DNA from: Cymbomonas tetramitiformis
Taxonomy: Eukaryota > Chlorophyta > Pyramimonadophyceae > Pyramimonadales > Pyramimonadaceae
Length of the DNA stretch: 64,000 nucleotides
Assembly: GCA_001247695.2 (NCBI GenBank)
Contig: LGRX02035111.1
Location: 62,001-126,000 of the forward strand
Reading direction: 5' to 3'
Both the position numbers and the translations under genes were made by a program. Under the pieces are notes generated by a model that saw only the letters and a program-made list of their open reading frames with translations, did not search any database and had not been told where the DNA came from. This document shows, piece after piece, positions 1-12,282 of the stretch (position 1 is the first letter of the stretch; the number at the start of each line of letters is the position of its first letter).

Positions 1-3000
1 GCAGCTCACAATGGCACCAGCCCATTCGTCGTACAGACGGACGCTAGTGCGGTGGCACTGGCTGGGGTACTGATGCACGCAGGACCTGGGGAAGGGCCTG
101 CAGCCGATCGCCTTCGAGAGCAAGCAGTTCTCATCAGCGGAACAAAACTACCATGCAGGGGAACGGGAGTTAGCAGCGATTCACCACTGCACGACTCAAA
201 CGTGGAGGCATTACCTTATCTTCACGGAGTTCCGACTCATGGGAGACCATGCGCCGCTGAAGTGGCTCTTCGCTCCAGGCCGGGAACTCAGCAGGCGACA
301 GGCGAGGTGGTACGAGGACCTGGTGGAGGTGGGCGTGCATGCGATGGAGCACGTGCCAGGGCGCACACTGGTGGTGCCGGACGCGGCCTCTCGCCGACCG
401 GACTATGCGCAGACGACAGCGCGAGAAGGGCTTAAGGAGGCGGGGTATGTGGACCCGAGCACCGACCAGCCTGTATCTGCGGAGGAGGGCCGAAGAGCAG
501 CGGGAGCTAAGGGGAACCCAGCAGAAGTAACCAAAGCTAAGGCTGAGGTGAATGCAGCGGTAAAGGAGAAGAAGGTGGGGAAGGAGGACCCTAGCTCTCC
601 GTTGGATGCGGGGTTCAGTTCAGCAGACGAGGAGGACGAGGAATACCCTCCAGTGAACCCTCCTGTGGTGACTGGGAAGCTGACGCAGCTTAATGGACTG
701 TGGTGGGCGGAGACCCCCGACCTGTGGCGCGACGCCATGGACACAGTGGCCACGATGGCGGCAGCCTCTGCCCTTGCGGGAGTAACTACTAGAGCGGCAG
801 CAGCAGGGCAATCAGCAACAGGTGATGACCCAGCGTCTCCCTTGGATGCAGAAGCCGTTCTGTCAGAGACACCCCCAGCACAGCCGCCTGCAACAGTAGC
901 TCAGAAGCCAGCAGCGGAGCAGCAGCAGCCATCAGCAGCAGCACAGCAACCAGCAGCACAACCGCCAGCGACAGCAGCAGAGCGACAGCAAGCAAGTCCA
1001 AGGATCCGACCCGGAGGACCGCTGGTGGACAAGCAGGATTGGAAGCTGATCTCCTCGGAGTTCGCTAGGCTGCAGAGCAGGTACTCTCGAGCACTGGGAG
1101 GACCGTTCCAGGTGGATGCGTGCTGTGATGCTATGGGCCAGAACCGACAGGTGAGCACATTCTGGACTGATTGCTTGAACGAGCAGTGGAGGGGCCGTAT
1201 CGTCTGGTGCAACCCCCCCTTCTCAGACCCCAACGTGAGCATTGAGGACATTCTGCGACACTATGCATCTGAGGCAAAGCAGGACCCGTGCCACACAGCC
1301 GCCTTGTTCTTATTGCCCGACTTCCCTCAGGCGAGTTGGCGACCGTTGCTACGCGAGTTTGGCCTGGAGATCGTAGAGGTCATTCCAAGGGTGAACGAGC
1401 ATGGTGAACCCAACAGACTGTTTACCTCACCTGGAGAGGAGAGGGGTCACCGCTCGGCTCTGCAGGAACTGCCAGTCCCATGGCCAGTGCTAGTAGTGAT
1501 AGCCAGGCCGCAGAAACCATCCAGCAAGTTGGCCCCACGCGAGAGACCCACAGCGCAACCAGCAGTCACGCTCTCCGGAGCAGCAGCCAAGGTCAGAGAC
1601 AAGTCGGGAACAGTGGAGCCAGGGGTGTTCTTGCGAGCGCTGAGAGCTGAGCACAGACGCAGCGAATATCTCAGGACCCTGAAGCAGGAGCTGCTAAATA
1701 CCCAGCATCATCGCACAGAGCATTTCCGGTTGGTAAGCGACATCATCTGGAGAGTGGCTGAAGGGCGCTATCAGGTGGTACTGGCGCCGGACTCGCCCTT
1801 GCGGGAGCTAGTGTTGAGAGAAGCTCACGAGGCACCATCCGCAGGCCACACCGGCAGAGACAAGACGCTGGAGCGGGTCCGAAGACGTTTCTGGTGGCCG
1901 CGAATGGACCTAGACATAGCGGAATGGGTAAAGACGTGCGTGACGTGCCAGCAGACCCAGCCGCGACAAGGGTATCCCATGGGACTGTTGCAAACGCATC
2001 GAGTGCCAAGCAGGCTCTGGGAGGTTGTCAGCATCGATTTCGTAACCGGGCTTCCGATGACTCAGCGAGGGGTAGACGCCTTCACCACCTTCACCTGCAA
2101 GCTGAGCAAAATGGTACACGTGGTGCCAATGACCTACAACGACAGCTCTGCAGAAGTAGTGGTGAGATTGTTCATGGACGCAGTATGGCGATTGCACGGA
2201 GCTCCAATGAAGATAGTGTGTGACCGAGACCCCCGCTTTCGCGACGCCATGACTCAGGAGTTCATGCGACTGATGGGCGTCAAGGTAGCTAGCACCACTC
2301 CCTACCACCCTCAGAGCGATGGGCAAGCGGAACGCAGCAACCACACCGTGGAGCGTATGCTGCGCTGCTACGTTGCTGAGAACCAGGAGGACTGGGACCT
2401 CTGGGTGACACCTGTGGAGTACGCGATCAATGACTCCACGTCAGCAGCGACTGGATTCTCTCCCTTTGAGTTGGTGTACGGACACGCTCCCGCAACACAG
2501 CTGGACTTCTTCATGGACGCAGCCTTAGAAGGTGGGTCAAGACAAAGAAAAGGTGGGCGAGTAGCGGCGGATAAGAGAGGAACTGCGCACGCGCTGGCCA
2601 AGCAGTTCGCGCGGCAATTACAGGCAGCGCGGGTGAACCTGCGGATGGCCCAGCAGCGCATGATGGAGCAGTTCGACGCACGACACCGGCTACAGCACAT
2701 TAAGGTGAATGATCAAGTATGGGTGGATGGTCAGCACCTGACTCTGCCTGGAGATCGGGGAATGAAGCCGAAGCTGCGCAAGCTCAGGCACGGCCCCTTA
2801 CGTGTAGTAGAATGCCTGTACAGCGACAGGCAGCAAGAGCTGCCAGAGCAGGACCGTGGAGCTCCGTCAGCGTACAGGTTAGAGCTACCCGTGCACTGGA
2901 AGGTGCACGACGTGTTCACAGCGGATCGGCTCACCCCAGTTCAGTCGGGAGCCGAGCACTTCGTGAGTAGGCGGGAGGAAGTGGCACCACCGCCAGTAAT

Positions 3001-3839
3001 GGTAGAGGGTCAGAAGGAGCGCGAGGTGGAGCGCATCATTCGTACGCGTTTCAGAAAGCTAGGCGGGAAAACTGGCGGGTCAGTACAGGAGTGGTTGACC
3101 AAGTGGAAGGGATTACCACACAGTCACAGCCAGTGGCGGACCCGAGAAGACCTGGAGGGCAAAGGAGGCAGGCTGGAACCCCTAAGGGCTTTTGAGGCCG
3201 ATGAGGAGAAGCAGAGGAGGGCCCCAGAGAAGAGGCGTAGGGAGACGCACGGTCAGCAGCTGGAGCAGAGGGCTCAGCTCATGGCTATGAGAGCCCCCAC
3301 CCCGAAGGTTTACAGTAAGGGTGCCAGTCAGGTCTATCAGCCGCATCTTACGAAGGTGCAACATCCTGTGAGGATCCTCGTCCTCTTCTGTGGGACTGGG
3401 TCTGTAGAACAGCAGTTCCAACGACAGTTCGACGGCTGCGAAGTGGTGACTGTGGATATTCTTCCTAAGTGGCAAGCAACATGCACCGAGGACATTCTCC
3501 ACTGGAACTACAGGCTGTACCCCCGACACTATTTCGACGTGATCTGGGCGAGCCCACCATGTAAGGAGTACAGCAAGGCCAAGACTGTGGGAGTACCGGA
3601 CCTGGAGCTGGCTGATCGGCGAGTGAAGCGTACTCGGCAGATCATCGAGTACTACGACCCAGCATACTACTTCATTGAGAACCCAGCGGGAGATGCTCTG
3701 CGAGGGCTGCACACGCGATCTGTGATGAAGGGTTTGCCCGCTCCTCACCCCGTCTCCTACTGTAGGTATGGGACACCCTACATGAAACCTACACATATCT
3801 GGACGAACGCCGTGCTACCCGTACCCCTGCTGCAGTGTA
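1..3839 (+). pseudogene. Gypsy pol: RNase H, NPPF methyltransferase-like, integrase, chromodomain, C5-methyltransferase (5' part)
   Basis: The protein is open on the left and broken twice. Frame 1 (1-78) holds the RNase H start with a TDAS motif; the domain continues in frame 2 from about 80, so one extra base lies at 76-80. From 239 the frame is open to 3883. Domains by residue of that frame: end of RNase H (1-60); Pro/Ala/Gln-rich linker; a methyltransferase-like domain at about 265-430 with NPPF at 1211-1222; integrase zinc-binding region (530-575, H..H..CxxC); integrase core with D600, D662 and E698 (DD35E); chromodomain-like segment (about 920-976, ending in a WKGL motif); cytosine C5-methyltransferase from about 1043 with motif I FCGTG, motif IV SPPC (3551-3562) and motif VI ENP (3677-3685). 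The last codons before the stop at 3883 belong to CACTA-A, not to this gene. Confidence 0.9.
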
Positions 3840-3862
3840 CCCTACCAAATAAGGCCGGGTCC

Positions 3863-5442
3863 ATGCGGTCCCGGGACCAATAGGGACCCATCATGGACCC
3901 CATATGGACCCGTATGGACCATATGGACCCCACATGGACCCGTGAAAAATGGATCACATGGACCCGTCGATGACGCCTTCGGGCTTTTACCACTAGATTG
4001 GTCCAAAAGTTCCTATCGGTCCGGGGTGGGTCCCACACTTGGTACCACTGATTTCTCGGTCCATGCGACATTTCACCATGGGTCCATGCGGTGTTTCGTC
4101 GGTCCATGTGGGGTCCATGTGTCCATCGAAATCTCACCACGGATTCCTCGCCGCTGGCGTGGGGGACCTCGCATGGACCCGTATGGCCATGCTTTAAGGC
4201 AGCATGTGGTGCATGGACCGACCCTGGACCGACCCCGGGCCGACCCTGGACCGACCCCGGACCGACCCTGGACCAAACATGATCGCTCGGACCCAGGTTG
4301 GACCAGCACGGACCAAACCTCCGATAGGCGCCCAACCGTACGGACCATATATGGACCTCGCGTGGACCCCGCGTGGACCCCGCATGGACCCATGGGTGGA
4401 GCACTCGAGATGGACTGCACGGGGGAGGCGATGCGTGGACCTCGCATGGACCTCGCATGGACCCGGGAGTGGCGCACCCAAGATGGGGTGCGTGGTGAAG
4501 GCGATGCGTGGACCTCGCATGGACCCAGCATGGGCCCCGCATGGACCCGTAGGGTGGCACACCCGAGATAAACTGCGCGGGGAAGGCGATGCGTGGACCT
4601 CGCATGGACCCGTGGTGTGGCGCACCCAGCATGGGTTGCGTGGTGAAGGCGATGCGTGGACCCCGCATGGACCCCGCATGGACCAGTGGGGGCGCACCCA
4701 AGATGGACTGCACGGGGAAGGCGATGCGTGGACCTCGCATGGACCCGTGGGGTGGCGCACCCGAGATGGGGTGCGCGGGGAAGGCGATGTGTGGACCTCG
4801 CATGGACCCGTGGGGTGGCGCACCCGGCATGTGTTGCGTGGTGAATGCGATGCGTGGACCTCGCATGGACCCCGCATGGACCCGTGGGGTGGAGCACCCG
4901 AGATGGACTGCACGGGGGAGACGATGCGTGGACCTCGCATGGACCCGTGGGGTGGAGCACCCGAGATGGGGTGCGCGGGGAAGGTGATGCGTGGACCTCG
5001 CATGGACCCGTGGGGTGGCGCACCCGGCATGGGTTGCGTGGTGAAGGCGATGCGTGGACCTCGCATGGACCCCGCATGGACCAGTGGGTGGCGCACCCGA
5101 GATGTACTACACGGGGGAGGCGATACGTGGACCCCGCATGGACCCGTGGGGTGGCGCGCGATCAGAAATACGGTCTGACTGCTGGGTCAGCGACAGCGGC
5201 CTCAGCGGAAATCGAGTCCATGCGATTATTCGCCGGGGCCATGCGCTTATTAAGTGGAGTCCATGTAATTATTAAGCGGGTCCGTATGCTTATCTTGCGG
5301 GTCCATACGATTATTCCGCCGGTCCATGTGGGTGGTAATAAGCGGGTCCATGCGACTATTGTGTGGGTCCATACGGTTATTCAGCGGGTCCGTGTGGTTA
5401 TTTTGGGGGTCCATACGATTATTCGACGGGTCCATGCGGTCA
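3863..5442. repeat. CACTA-A left subterminal array
   Basis: Dense copies of a CATGGACC/GGTCCATG motif. Three zones can be seen: scattered copies at 3880-4350; higher-order units of roughly 60-80 bp around GATGCGTGGACCTCGCATGG at 4380-5150; and about 30-bp units with GGGTCCATACGATTATTC-like sequence at 5190-5440. Arrays of this kind are where the TNPA protein binds in plant En/Spm. Long low-complexity ORFs here (rich in MDP, WTPHGP or GPRM repeats) arise from the repeat and are not treated as genes. Confidence 0.9.
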
Positions 5443-5446
5443 TTAA

Positions 5447-5686
5447 CCCCTAAGCCGGTGTTTGGGTCATTTTTGACCCAAAGGGCGTTTGACCCAAAGG
5501 GCAATATGTGCATATATAAGTGGATATAATGAACAAGATGGTGGATGTTCGTATCAAACTGTCGGGTCAATCGACACCTCTCACATGATGACTTTATTTG
5601 ACATGTTTCCACAAGAAATATTGCATATATGCAACGAAATGCACAACGACCCGAACATTCCCAAAAAAATAAAACCGGCTTAGGGG
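5447..5686. mobile_element. 240-bp MITE with TTAA target duplication inside CACTA-A
   Basis: Terminal inverted repeats CCCCTAAGCCGGT are perfect on both sides and flanked by TTAA (5443-5446 and 5687-5690). TTAA duplication plus C-rich termini suggests piggyBac-type mobilisation, which is an inference. The interior is AT-rich with an inverted TTTGGGTCA/TGACCCAAA pair near the left end. Subterminal motifs of CACTA-A resume to its right at 5700-5770, so the MITE landed in the array. Confidence 0.85.
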
Positions 5687-5943
5687 TTAAGGAAGTGCAT
5701 GTGACAAAATGACCGCACGGGGAAGGTGATGCGTGGACCTCGCATGGACCCCGCACGGACCCGTAAAAATATTTACACTGTACATATGTTACACATTTGT
5801 CAGTAAGAAACGGTTGGGTTGGTAGCATACTAATATTATCATACATCGAAAATAGGGGTATACAAAAGGTCCCCGATAGGTCCAGTACGGGTCCGCAATG
5901 GGTCCGGAACGGGTCCAGGGTGGGTACGCTCGAGGTCCATGCT

Positions 5944-8900
5944 TCAAGCGGCGTGATCATCTTCATCGTCAGCAACTTCACCAACAAAGTCAACGGTCCG
6001 GTCCAGAACCACCGCCAATATACCGGGCGTCTCTCTGATTCCCATAGGCAGTCGGCGGCGGTTCAAGGGTGTGATTGCTAAGCGCTTAGGCAGCCACGGT
6101 ATTGGCACGATGCAAACCTGGGACTCGATTTCTTCGGCTCGGATAATAGAATCCTTCGTGGCCCATGGCAAGTCGGTACGTAGAAATACGGTCTGGCTGA
6201 TGGGATCAGCGACAGCGGCCTCTTGAGGAAACCACCTGACTTTCACCAAAATGAATGGGTCGTGGCCGTGGATCGACATCTTGAAGACATCCAGCAACTC
6301 CGCGTACCTGATTGATCAGTATAATTCTGGGTAAAATTTGAGATCGCCTAACTCAACTGAACGAATACAACGAGGGCAACATGTCGTCCCCATTAGACCG
6401 GGATGTGGGCGGGATGGGGGCACGCACCAGTCCTGATTTTCGTATTGGGGAGTGCGAATGCCGTCAACCATTTTGTGTCCAACGAATATATCTCTGAACT
6501 TCACAAGCATGTATCGCTGAATACTCTCCTTATGAAGGTCTTTATCACGAGCTCTGAACATGCTACGTCCAACCTTTACATAACTGTATCGTAAAAGTCG
6601 TGGCGGTGGCGAGGTAATGAAGTTGATCTCTTCCGTGGTAAACTGCTTGACGACCATTCCTTCGCCATTGGGGTTCGGCTCCTTCCTCCACGTGCTGGCG
6701 TTGTCGAAGGTAGGGTCTACAAGACGCAACGGGGCAATCCACGGGTTTCCAGCAAGTCGTTGCCGACGGACACGTTGTTGATGCATCCTGTTTTGAGAAT
6801 CAGGTGAAGACATTAGTCCGATGCGGGTCCCATGCCGGTCCTAGGTCCCGCCCCCATGGGGACATCGTTTCCGATGGTTCCAAAGGACGACTAGCGAGTG
6901 CGACTGACTATAAAAGTGATGCAAGTGTGGGTACAAACCGTCGAGATCGCTGATTTTCCGCCCTGATGTGTGCTGCAGCCAATTCAAACTGATCTCGAAG
7001 TTCGGCAAACCAATCGAAATGAAGGTACAGCCAGGATTTGATGTCCTTAATGGTATCTGAAGCCCAAAATATCGAACTTTATTTGAAGAACACGATATCG
7101 AAATGCAATACATGGGGCGGGGTCGGGGCGGGGTGTGGGACCGATGGGTCCGATATGTTGACTCAACAGGGGCGGCACGGTATCACATACCTTCTGATAG
7201 CAGCGTGCTCTTGCCTTGACGCTCCACCCCGGATTTGAGCATCATTGAAACCCGCAAAGGTTCGGGGAGTGGATATACAGGTGGCTTCGATCCTCGCGCC
7301 AAATCGCTCAACCCGCGACAAAGGTTTACGAGGCGCTCCAGCTCTATATTCTTCATGATGCTGGCCACCGGACTCGATCGCGTTTTGACCGCCCGTTTCA
7401 TTCGGCCAAAGTAGTCCTCGAAGCAAAACATCCATAGCTCACGTGCTGGACCGTACATCATGAGCTGCGGCACGACATGAGTAAGGAGATGTTGCATCAT
7501 CACCAAATCGGCTGGTGACATGTGATCTTCACCAAGCTTTAGGACCACTTTCACTCTCTCAATGAGACCTGGCATTTCCTGGAAAAGGCAAATAGCAGAT
7601 CTCAAAAGGAAATAGTATGGGTACAATATAGGTGCATGCGGACCTACAATGCCCACGTGGGTACTAAATCAGGGAGACGATCCGCCCCCATCGGGGCGGG
7701 GCCCCGGACCAAGATTGCTGCTAAACTAGGCAATGATGCTTTACCTTCAAAAGAATTGTAGGGCTGACAACCTCACGAACGATGGAGCATATCTCCCCAA
7801 CATAATCCGCGTGCAAAGGCCTTTCCACGAGCCCATCCGGACCAGGCCAGCTCGACAGAACAGGCAAAATTCCTGAAGTCATCGCCGTGATACCCAATGC
7901 CGCCTTTAATCTTCGAGGAATGAAATTCTCGTTAGCCTTCAGTTGCATAAGCTTCTGGGGCAGTGGGCCCCATGATTTTGGTGCGCCCAGAACGTCACGT
8001 AACCACTCGGTCATGGCAATTCTCGACGGCTTCGACGGTGCCCACGGAGATGGTTTACCTGCAGTGGGCACAAAGCGACAGGTCAAGATTGTGCCCCTAC
8101 TTGGGGCCCAGCTCCGTACCCGTTGGGGCTAGTGTGGGTCGGGACGGGTCCCACGCGTGGTACCCCTCGACTCTAGCAACTTACCAGCAAGTCGCTGAGC
8201 TGCTGTTCGAACACGTGTAGCATTGCGAGGTTGCGGAGGCGCAACAAGCCAGCCCCGATTGACCTTAAACTCTCTTGCAAAATTCCGACAATGCGCTGAC
8301 CAGTTGCCACCACAAATCGATTTGTGTAAGCGTTGGACCAAGTTGCTCAATATGTGCATCAAGTCCAAAAGGTACATGTATATGACGTTGAAGTACACCA
8401 ATCTGGAGAACGCGCAAGGAGTTTTCACACCAAACTTCTTGAAACTATCTTGTAACTGCTCTTTGGAAGCGCCGTTCTTCGCCATGCCTTTGTGCAACTG
8501 CTGTATTTGTCGGACACGTTCATCGGTGTGGAGGTCAGTCTCGGTATCGCCACCTGGGTAAGTAAGTGTACAATCCATAATGAATTGGGGCAGATTGGGG
8601 GCGGGCTGTTGGCGGTACGGGGGCGACTTATGGGCGGGACAGGGGCGAGGCCAGGGCGGGACTCGGACAGTGCTTAGTAAGCACCAACGCTCCTATCACA
8701 AACTTCTCGGTAAACGAGTATAAGACGGTGGCGGGATGGAGGCCGCACGCCGGACCGACATGGGACCAGCATAGGACCGATCTATATGAGTATGATTGTA
8801 CATCCAAGAATGGGCGGACCTCGTCGCTTTTGGAACTTCTCCAGAAATATCGTTTTCCCCATCTTGCTTTTCCCCCTTCCAATGCCGTTGATCAGGCACT

Positions 8901-10737
8901 TCAAGCATCCCATAATGGCAGTCGCAGCCATTCGTCGGGATGCGTCCACAAGGCCAACGTAATCCATGAGTACCGCGTACACCATGCATCGAACTGTAAA
9001 TGGTTCTTTCTCGATGACGTCGAAAACCGTATGACCAGTGGACCACAGTACCTCTAGCTCATCCACCAGGTGGTCGTAAAAGAGCGAAGTGTCCTTGGGC
9101 TTGCCCTCCGCAATCCCATACGTGAACACGTGCTTGTGTCGTTCTTCCCCGGGCATGTTGCCAATCGTGAAGCAAATGGGCATGATGCTGGATAGCTGAT
9201 CGTTGAACGGGTTGATTCCATCCGCGCAAAGAATAATCCATAGATTCCGGCGGTCCGCGAAGAATCTGGGGAACTTCTGGACCAAAGCTCGGAGAGCAGG
9301 AGAATCTGCATTCGCAAGGCCGGGTCCAATGTCATTTCCCCATGGGTCCGGCAATTCGCCCTCAAATGTACCACATACCGAACCAACTATAATATCAAAC
9401 TAATCGCTGATTGAGCTAGGATGACGAGAGATGGGTCCCACAGGTTTCCCTATACAGGGCGGGATAAGGGACCGATAGGGACGGGAAAGGTACTATGGGA
9501 CACTCAACAGGGCTGAGCAATTTTACATGATTCGCACCATGTATCCCGGTGACTTTGTCTGGTTGTTCGTCAGGAAGCTTGGTCGCATCGAAGCTCCGCA
9601 CCATCGCGGCATATTCTGGACAGAGGAAGATGTACTCCAGCAGTGATTCCAAAGGCCAGTATCTGAAAATAGATCTTGCTCGACCGTTCGTTCTCACCCC
9701 GTCGTGTTCTTTTCCCAACCGATACCTCGAAGTCTTACACTTTGGACATTTGTCGAGCTCGCTGTGTTCACCCTTGTACATGATGCAGCCCTTGATGCAC
9801 ACGTGCACCTCATTGTACGCTCCGTAGAAGGGTTTAAACCGCTTCAATGTCTCGGGGTACGTGCGAGGAAGGACTTGCCGTTCTTCGTTGTTAAGGAGCC
9901 TTCCCCGGACGATGTCGAGAATAGATGCAAAGATGGACTGAGTCCCGTTGTGCTCGACCTGCATCTCCAAAAGGTCAAGTAACAGTCCGTTGATCTTGGA
10001 AATGTCCTGCAGGGCGCCAACACTTCATCAGTCCATCCGCGCTTGGTACTAGAAGGATGCATGTGTAAAGTCATGGGGCAATATGGGTCCCCATCCGGTA
10101 CCATACATGGGACCGGGCCGTTCACACAGGTCCCGTATCGGTCCCATGTGGGTACCTTAACTTGCAAGCAGCACTCACTACTGTAACCGTACGAGGCGGT
10201 ATGTACTGGTCCTAGACCGGTACCACGTCCCGTACCGATAGTTCCCCCACATGTTCCCAATGGGTACCACATCCTGAACACCGCACTCACCACATCGCCT
10301 TCGCCATCGGAATCATCCGCAGAGTCGTCGGTAAGCTCTTCGGCATCTTCATCCTCCTCGCCACCGCCTTCCCCGTCGCCGCTGTCGTCTCCGGATGACG
10401 ATTCGCCATCATCATCACGTAGTTGTTTCCCAAACCCCAAGTCCTCGATGTGTTTCGCCAACGCTTCAAAGTTGGATATCACCTCGGCTTCCCGAGGGGT
10501 ATGGTCACGATCCGCACCGCCCATCTCATCATCTCGGGGAGATGATCGCTCATTCTCTTCTTCGAACTCCTGTTGCGGAATGAATACACCATATTGTTTG
10601 ACATGTCGGAGAATTTGACGGCGGCCAAGTTCACGTGTCGTAAGCCCTCGGTGGTGGCATTGATTACACGGACAAATGCCATACTCTGAAACGTAGCGTC
10701 CAGGGCGGCTTCCTTGTATGCCCTGTGGAGTCGCCAT
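5944..10737 (-). CDS. TNP2-type CACTA transposase (TNPD-like), multi-exon
   Basis: This is the catalytic transposase of CACTA-A. Coding blocks on the minus strand: 10737-10291 (N-terminal Cys-rich CPCxxC region then an acidic stretch, donor GTGAGT); 10006 to ~9534 (CPKC zinc-binding segment); ~9362 to ~8790 (TNP2 core, with a CADGxxPFND motif and a GLxxASRR segment); ~8578-8185; ~8080-7745; ~7600-7190 (DUF4218-like, GPARELWMFCFEDYFG); ~7070-6890; 6813 to ~6430; 6297-5944 (C-terminus). Each block has a collinear counterpart in the CACTA-B transposase. Introns carry GGTACC/GGTCCATG-like motifs resembling the element's own ends. Exact borders of the middle exons are approximate. Introns and frame are compatible with an intact gene, but this is not proven. 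Confidence 0.85.
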
Positions 10738-12282
10738 CTATCGTCACATAGACAAGTGCCAAACCATTTTATCCAGCATGTTGCAGGTAGAACGCCTGCA
10801 AAAGGTCGTACACGCTGGGGTGAGTAAGTGTTTAAAGCGAGCAGTACTATACGGGGGCGGGGTCTCGGACCGATAGGAATCACTCAGTCCATAACCGGTC
10901 CCGAACCCCGGACCCGTAGGAACCATGCCTTGGACCCCACACGGACCCGTCGGTACCATGTCTGGGACCCCACATGGACCCGTCGGTACCATGCCTTGGA
11001 CCCCACACGGACCCCACACGGACCCGTTCGGAATCCACCGCAGCAAGACGCCGCAACCCTAATAAACCCTATGGTCCCATAGGTGGAACACAGCCCGCCC
11101 CTATGGGGTAAAGTAAAAAACAACCGGGTCTAGGGCGTGGGTCCAGGTCCATGTGGTCTAAAAATGTCTGACCATGCATGGACCTCGCATGGACTTGCCA
11201 AATAACCCGTTGAACCACTGTGGGACCGACGGCATGGACCCGTAATGAAGCCTATGGGACCGACGCACAGGTGTTTTTGCCTTTTTTTGCTTAAAAAAGT
11301 GCATTTTGGGGTTACGCGTTACACATGGACCTCGCTTGGACCGACCAGTGTTAAAGGCTCGCTCTCACCCTGCCCCCGTGAGGATTAGCGGGTCCCCGAG
11401 ATTTTACAAAAAAAACAACTGGGTCTAGGCGTGGGTCCGGGTCCATGTGGTGCAAAAATGTCTGACCATGCATGGACCTCGCATGGACTTGCGTCGGACC
11501 ACTGTGGGACCGACGGCATGGACCCGTAATGAAGCCTATGGGACCGACGCACAGTTTCACATTTTTGGGGATTCGAGTCACATGGACCTCACGTGGACCT
11601 ATCTAAAGAACGTCGGCGAGGCAAGCAGCGGTGTAAAGAATTCCTCGTTGAGAGATAGCGAAAATCGACCCAAAAATCGAAAAAAACAAAATTTGGGCAC
11701 TAAAAGGGGCAGGTTGATTGCAATATATCCTGCCAAACAAAAAAGCAAAAATGTTTTTTTCCCGTGAGATATCGGCATTTTTGTGCGTGCGATTTTTTCA
11801 AATCGAACTAAAGGGAAAAAATCGAAGAACAGGTGCTCTGTGGGAATGCTTTCCTGTTCCAGCGAACGGTGCAATTGACGGACCAGATGAACCCCCCAGT
11901 CTTAATCGGACGGTCTCCATGAGTTACTGAAACTCAAAATGGCATGAAGGCGTGGGTGGGCACCCATAACGCCCCTTGTGCACTACCCGCGTCGTTGGCG
12001 GCAATCGCCCATCGTGCCACATGCACGGGGAACTGCCAGTAGAACACAAGGGGAATCGTGGGTGCCCATGCCTCCAAGGGGATTCGAACCCCTCACCCTC
12101 ACGTGAAACGCGTTCGGCTTATCAACATTTGACCACTCGGCCAAGCACCCACGATGATGGAAATTCGCCGCACGGCAGCAATTATATTCATAAAACCGCA
12201 TGCCCTACCGAGAGCACTCTGAAACGAACTAGAAAAGAAAAAAAGAAATTGAGACCTGCAAATTTGAAATCGCAGCCCACCA
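10738..12282. other. CACTA-A divergent intergenic region
   Basis: Lies between the transposase (minus) and the accessory gene (plus), so it probably holds both promoters. It includes repeated GGACCCCACACGGACCCGT-like units at 10900-11030. A direct duplication of roughly 150 bp follows (about 11111-11270 and 11404-11550), each copy containing AAAATGTCTGACCATGCATG. The tRNA-like/hairpin block is at about 11940-12170. No other gene is supported. Confidence 0.7.
11945..12160 (-). other. tRNA-like sequence plus adjacent hairpin, conserved between the two CACTA elements
   Basis: On the minus strand there is an A-box-like TGGCCGAGTGG and a B-box GGTTCGAATCC inside a class-II-like (long variable arm) tRNA shape. 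The best anticodon-loop reading is AAG (Leu-like). The acceptor stem does not pair as in a normal tRNA: instead ATCGTGGGTGC pairs with GGCACCCACGAT, giving an extended outer stem. A second hairpin with CCCCTTGTG/CACAAGGGG arms follows. A homologous block occurs at 22619-22790 in CACTA-B. Probably a tRNA-derived element rather than a working tRNA gene. Confidence 0.65.

Noticed and set aside
3778..5178. Long ORFs on both strands rich in GPRMDP / WTPHGP / HGSMRGP repeats
   Set aside because: They follow the CACTA-A subterminal words in several frames at once, so they are repeat artefacts.
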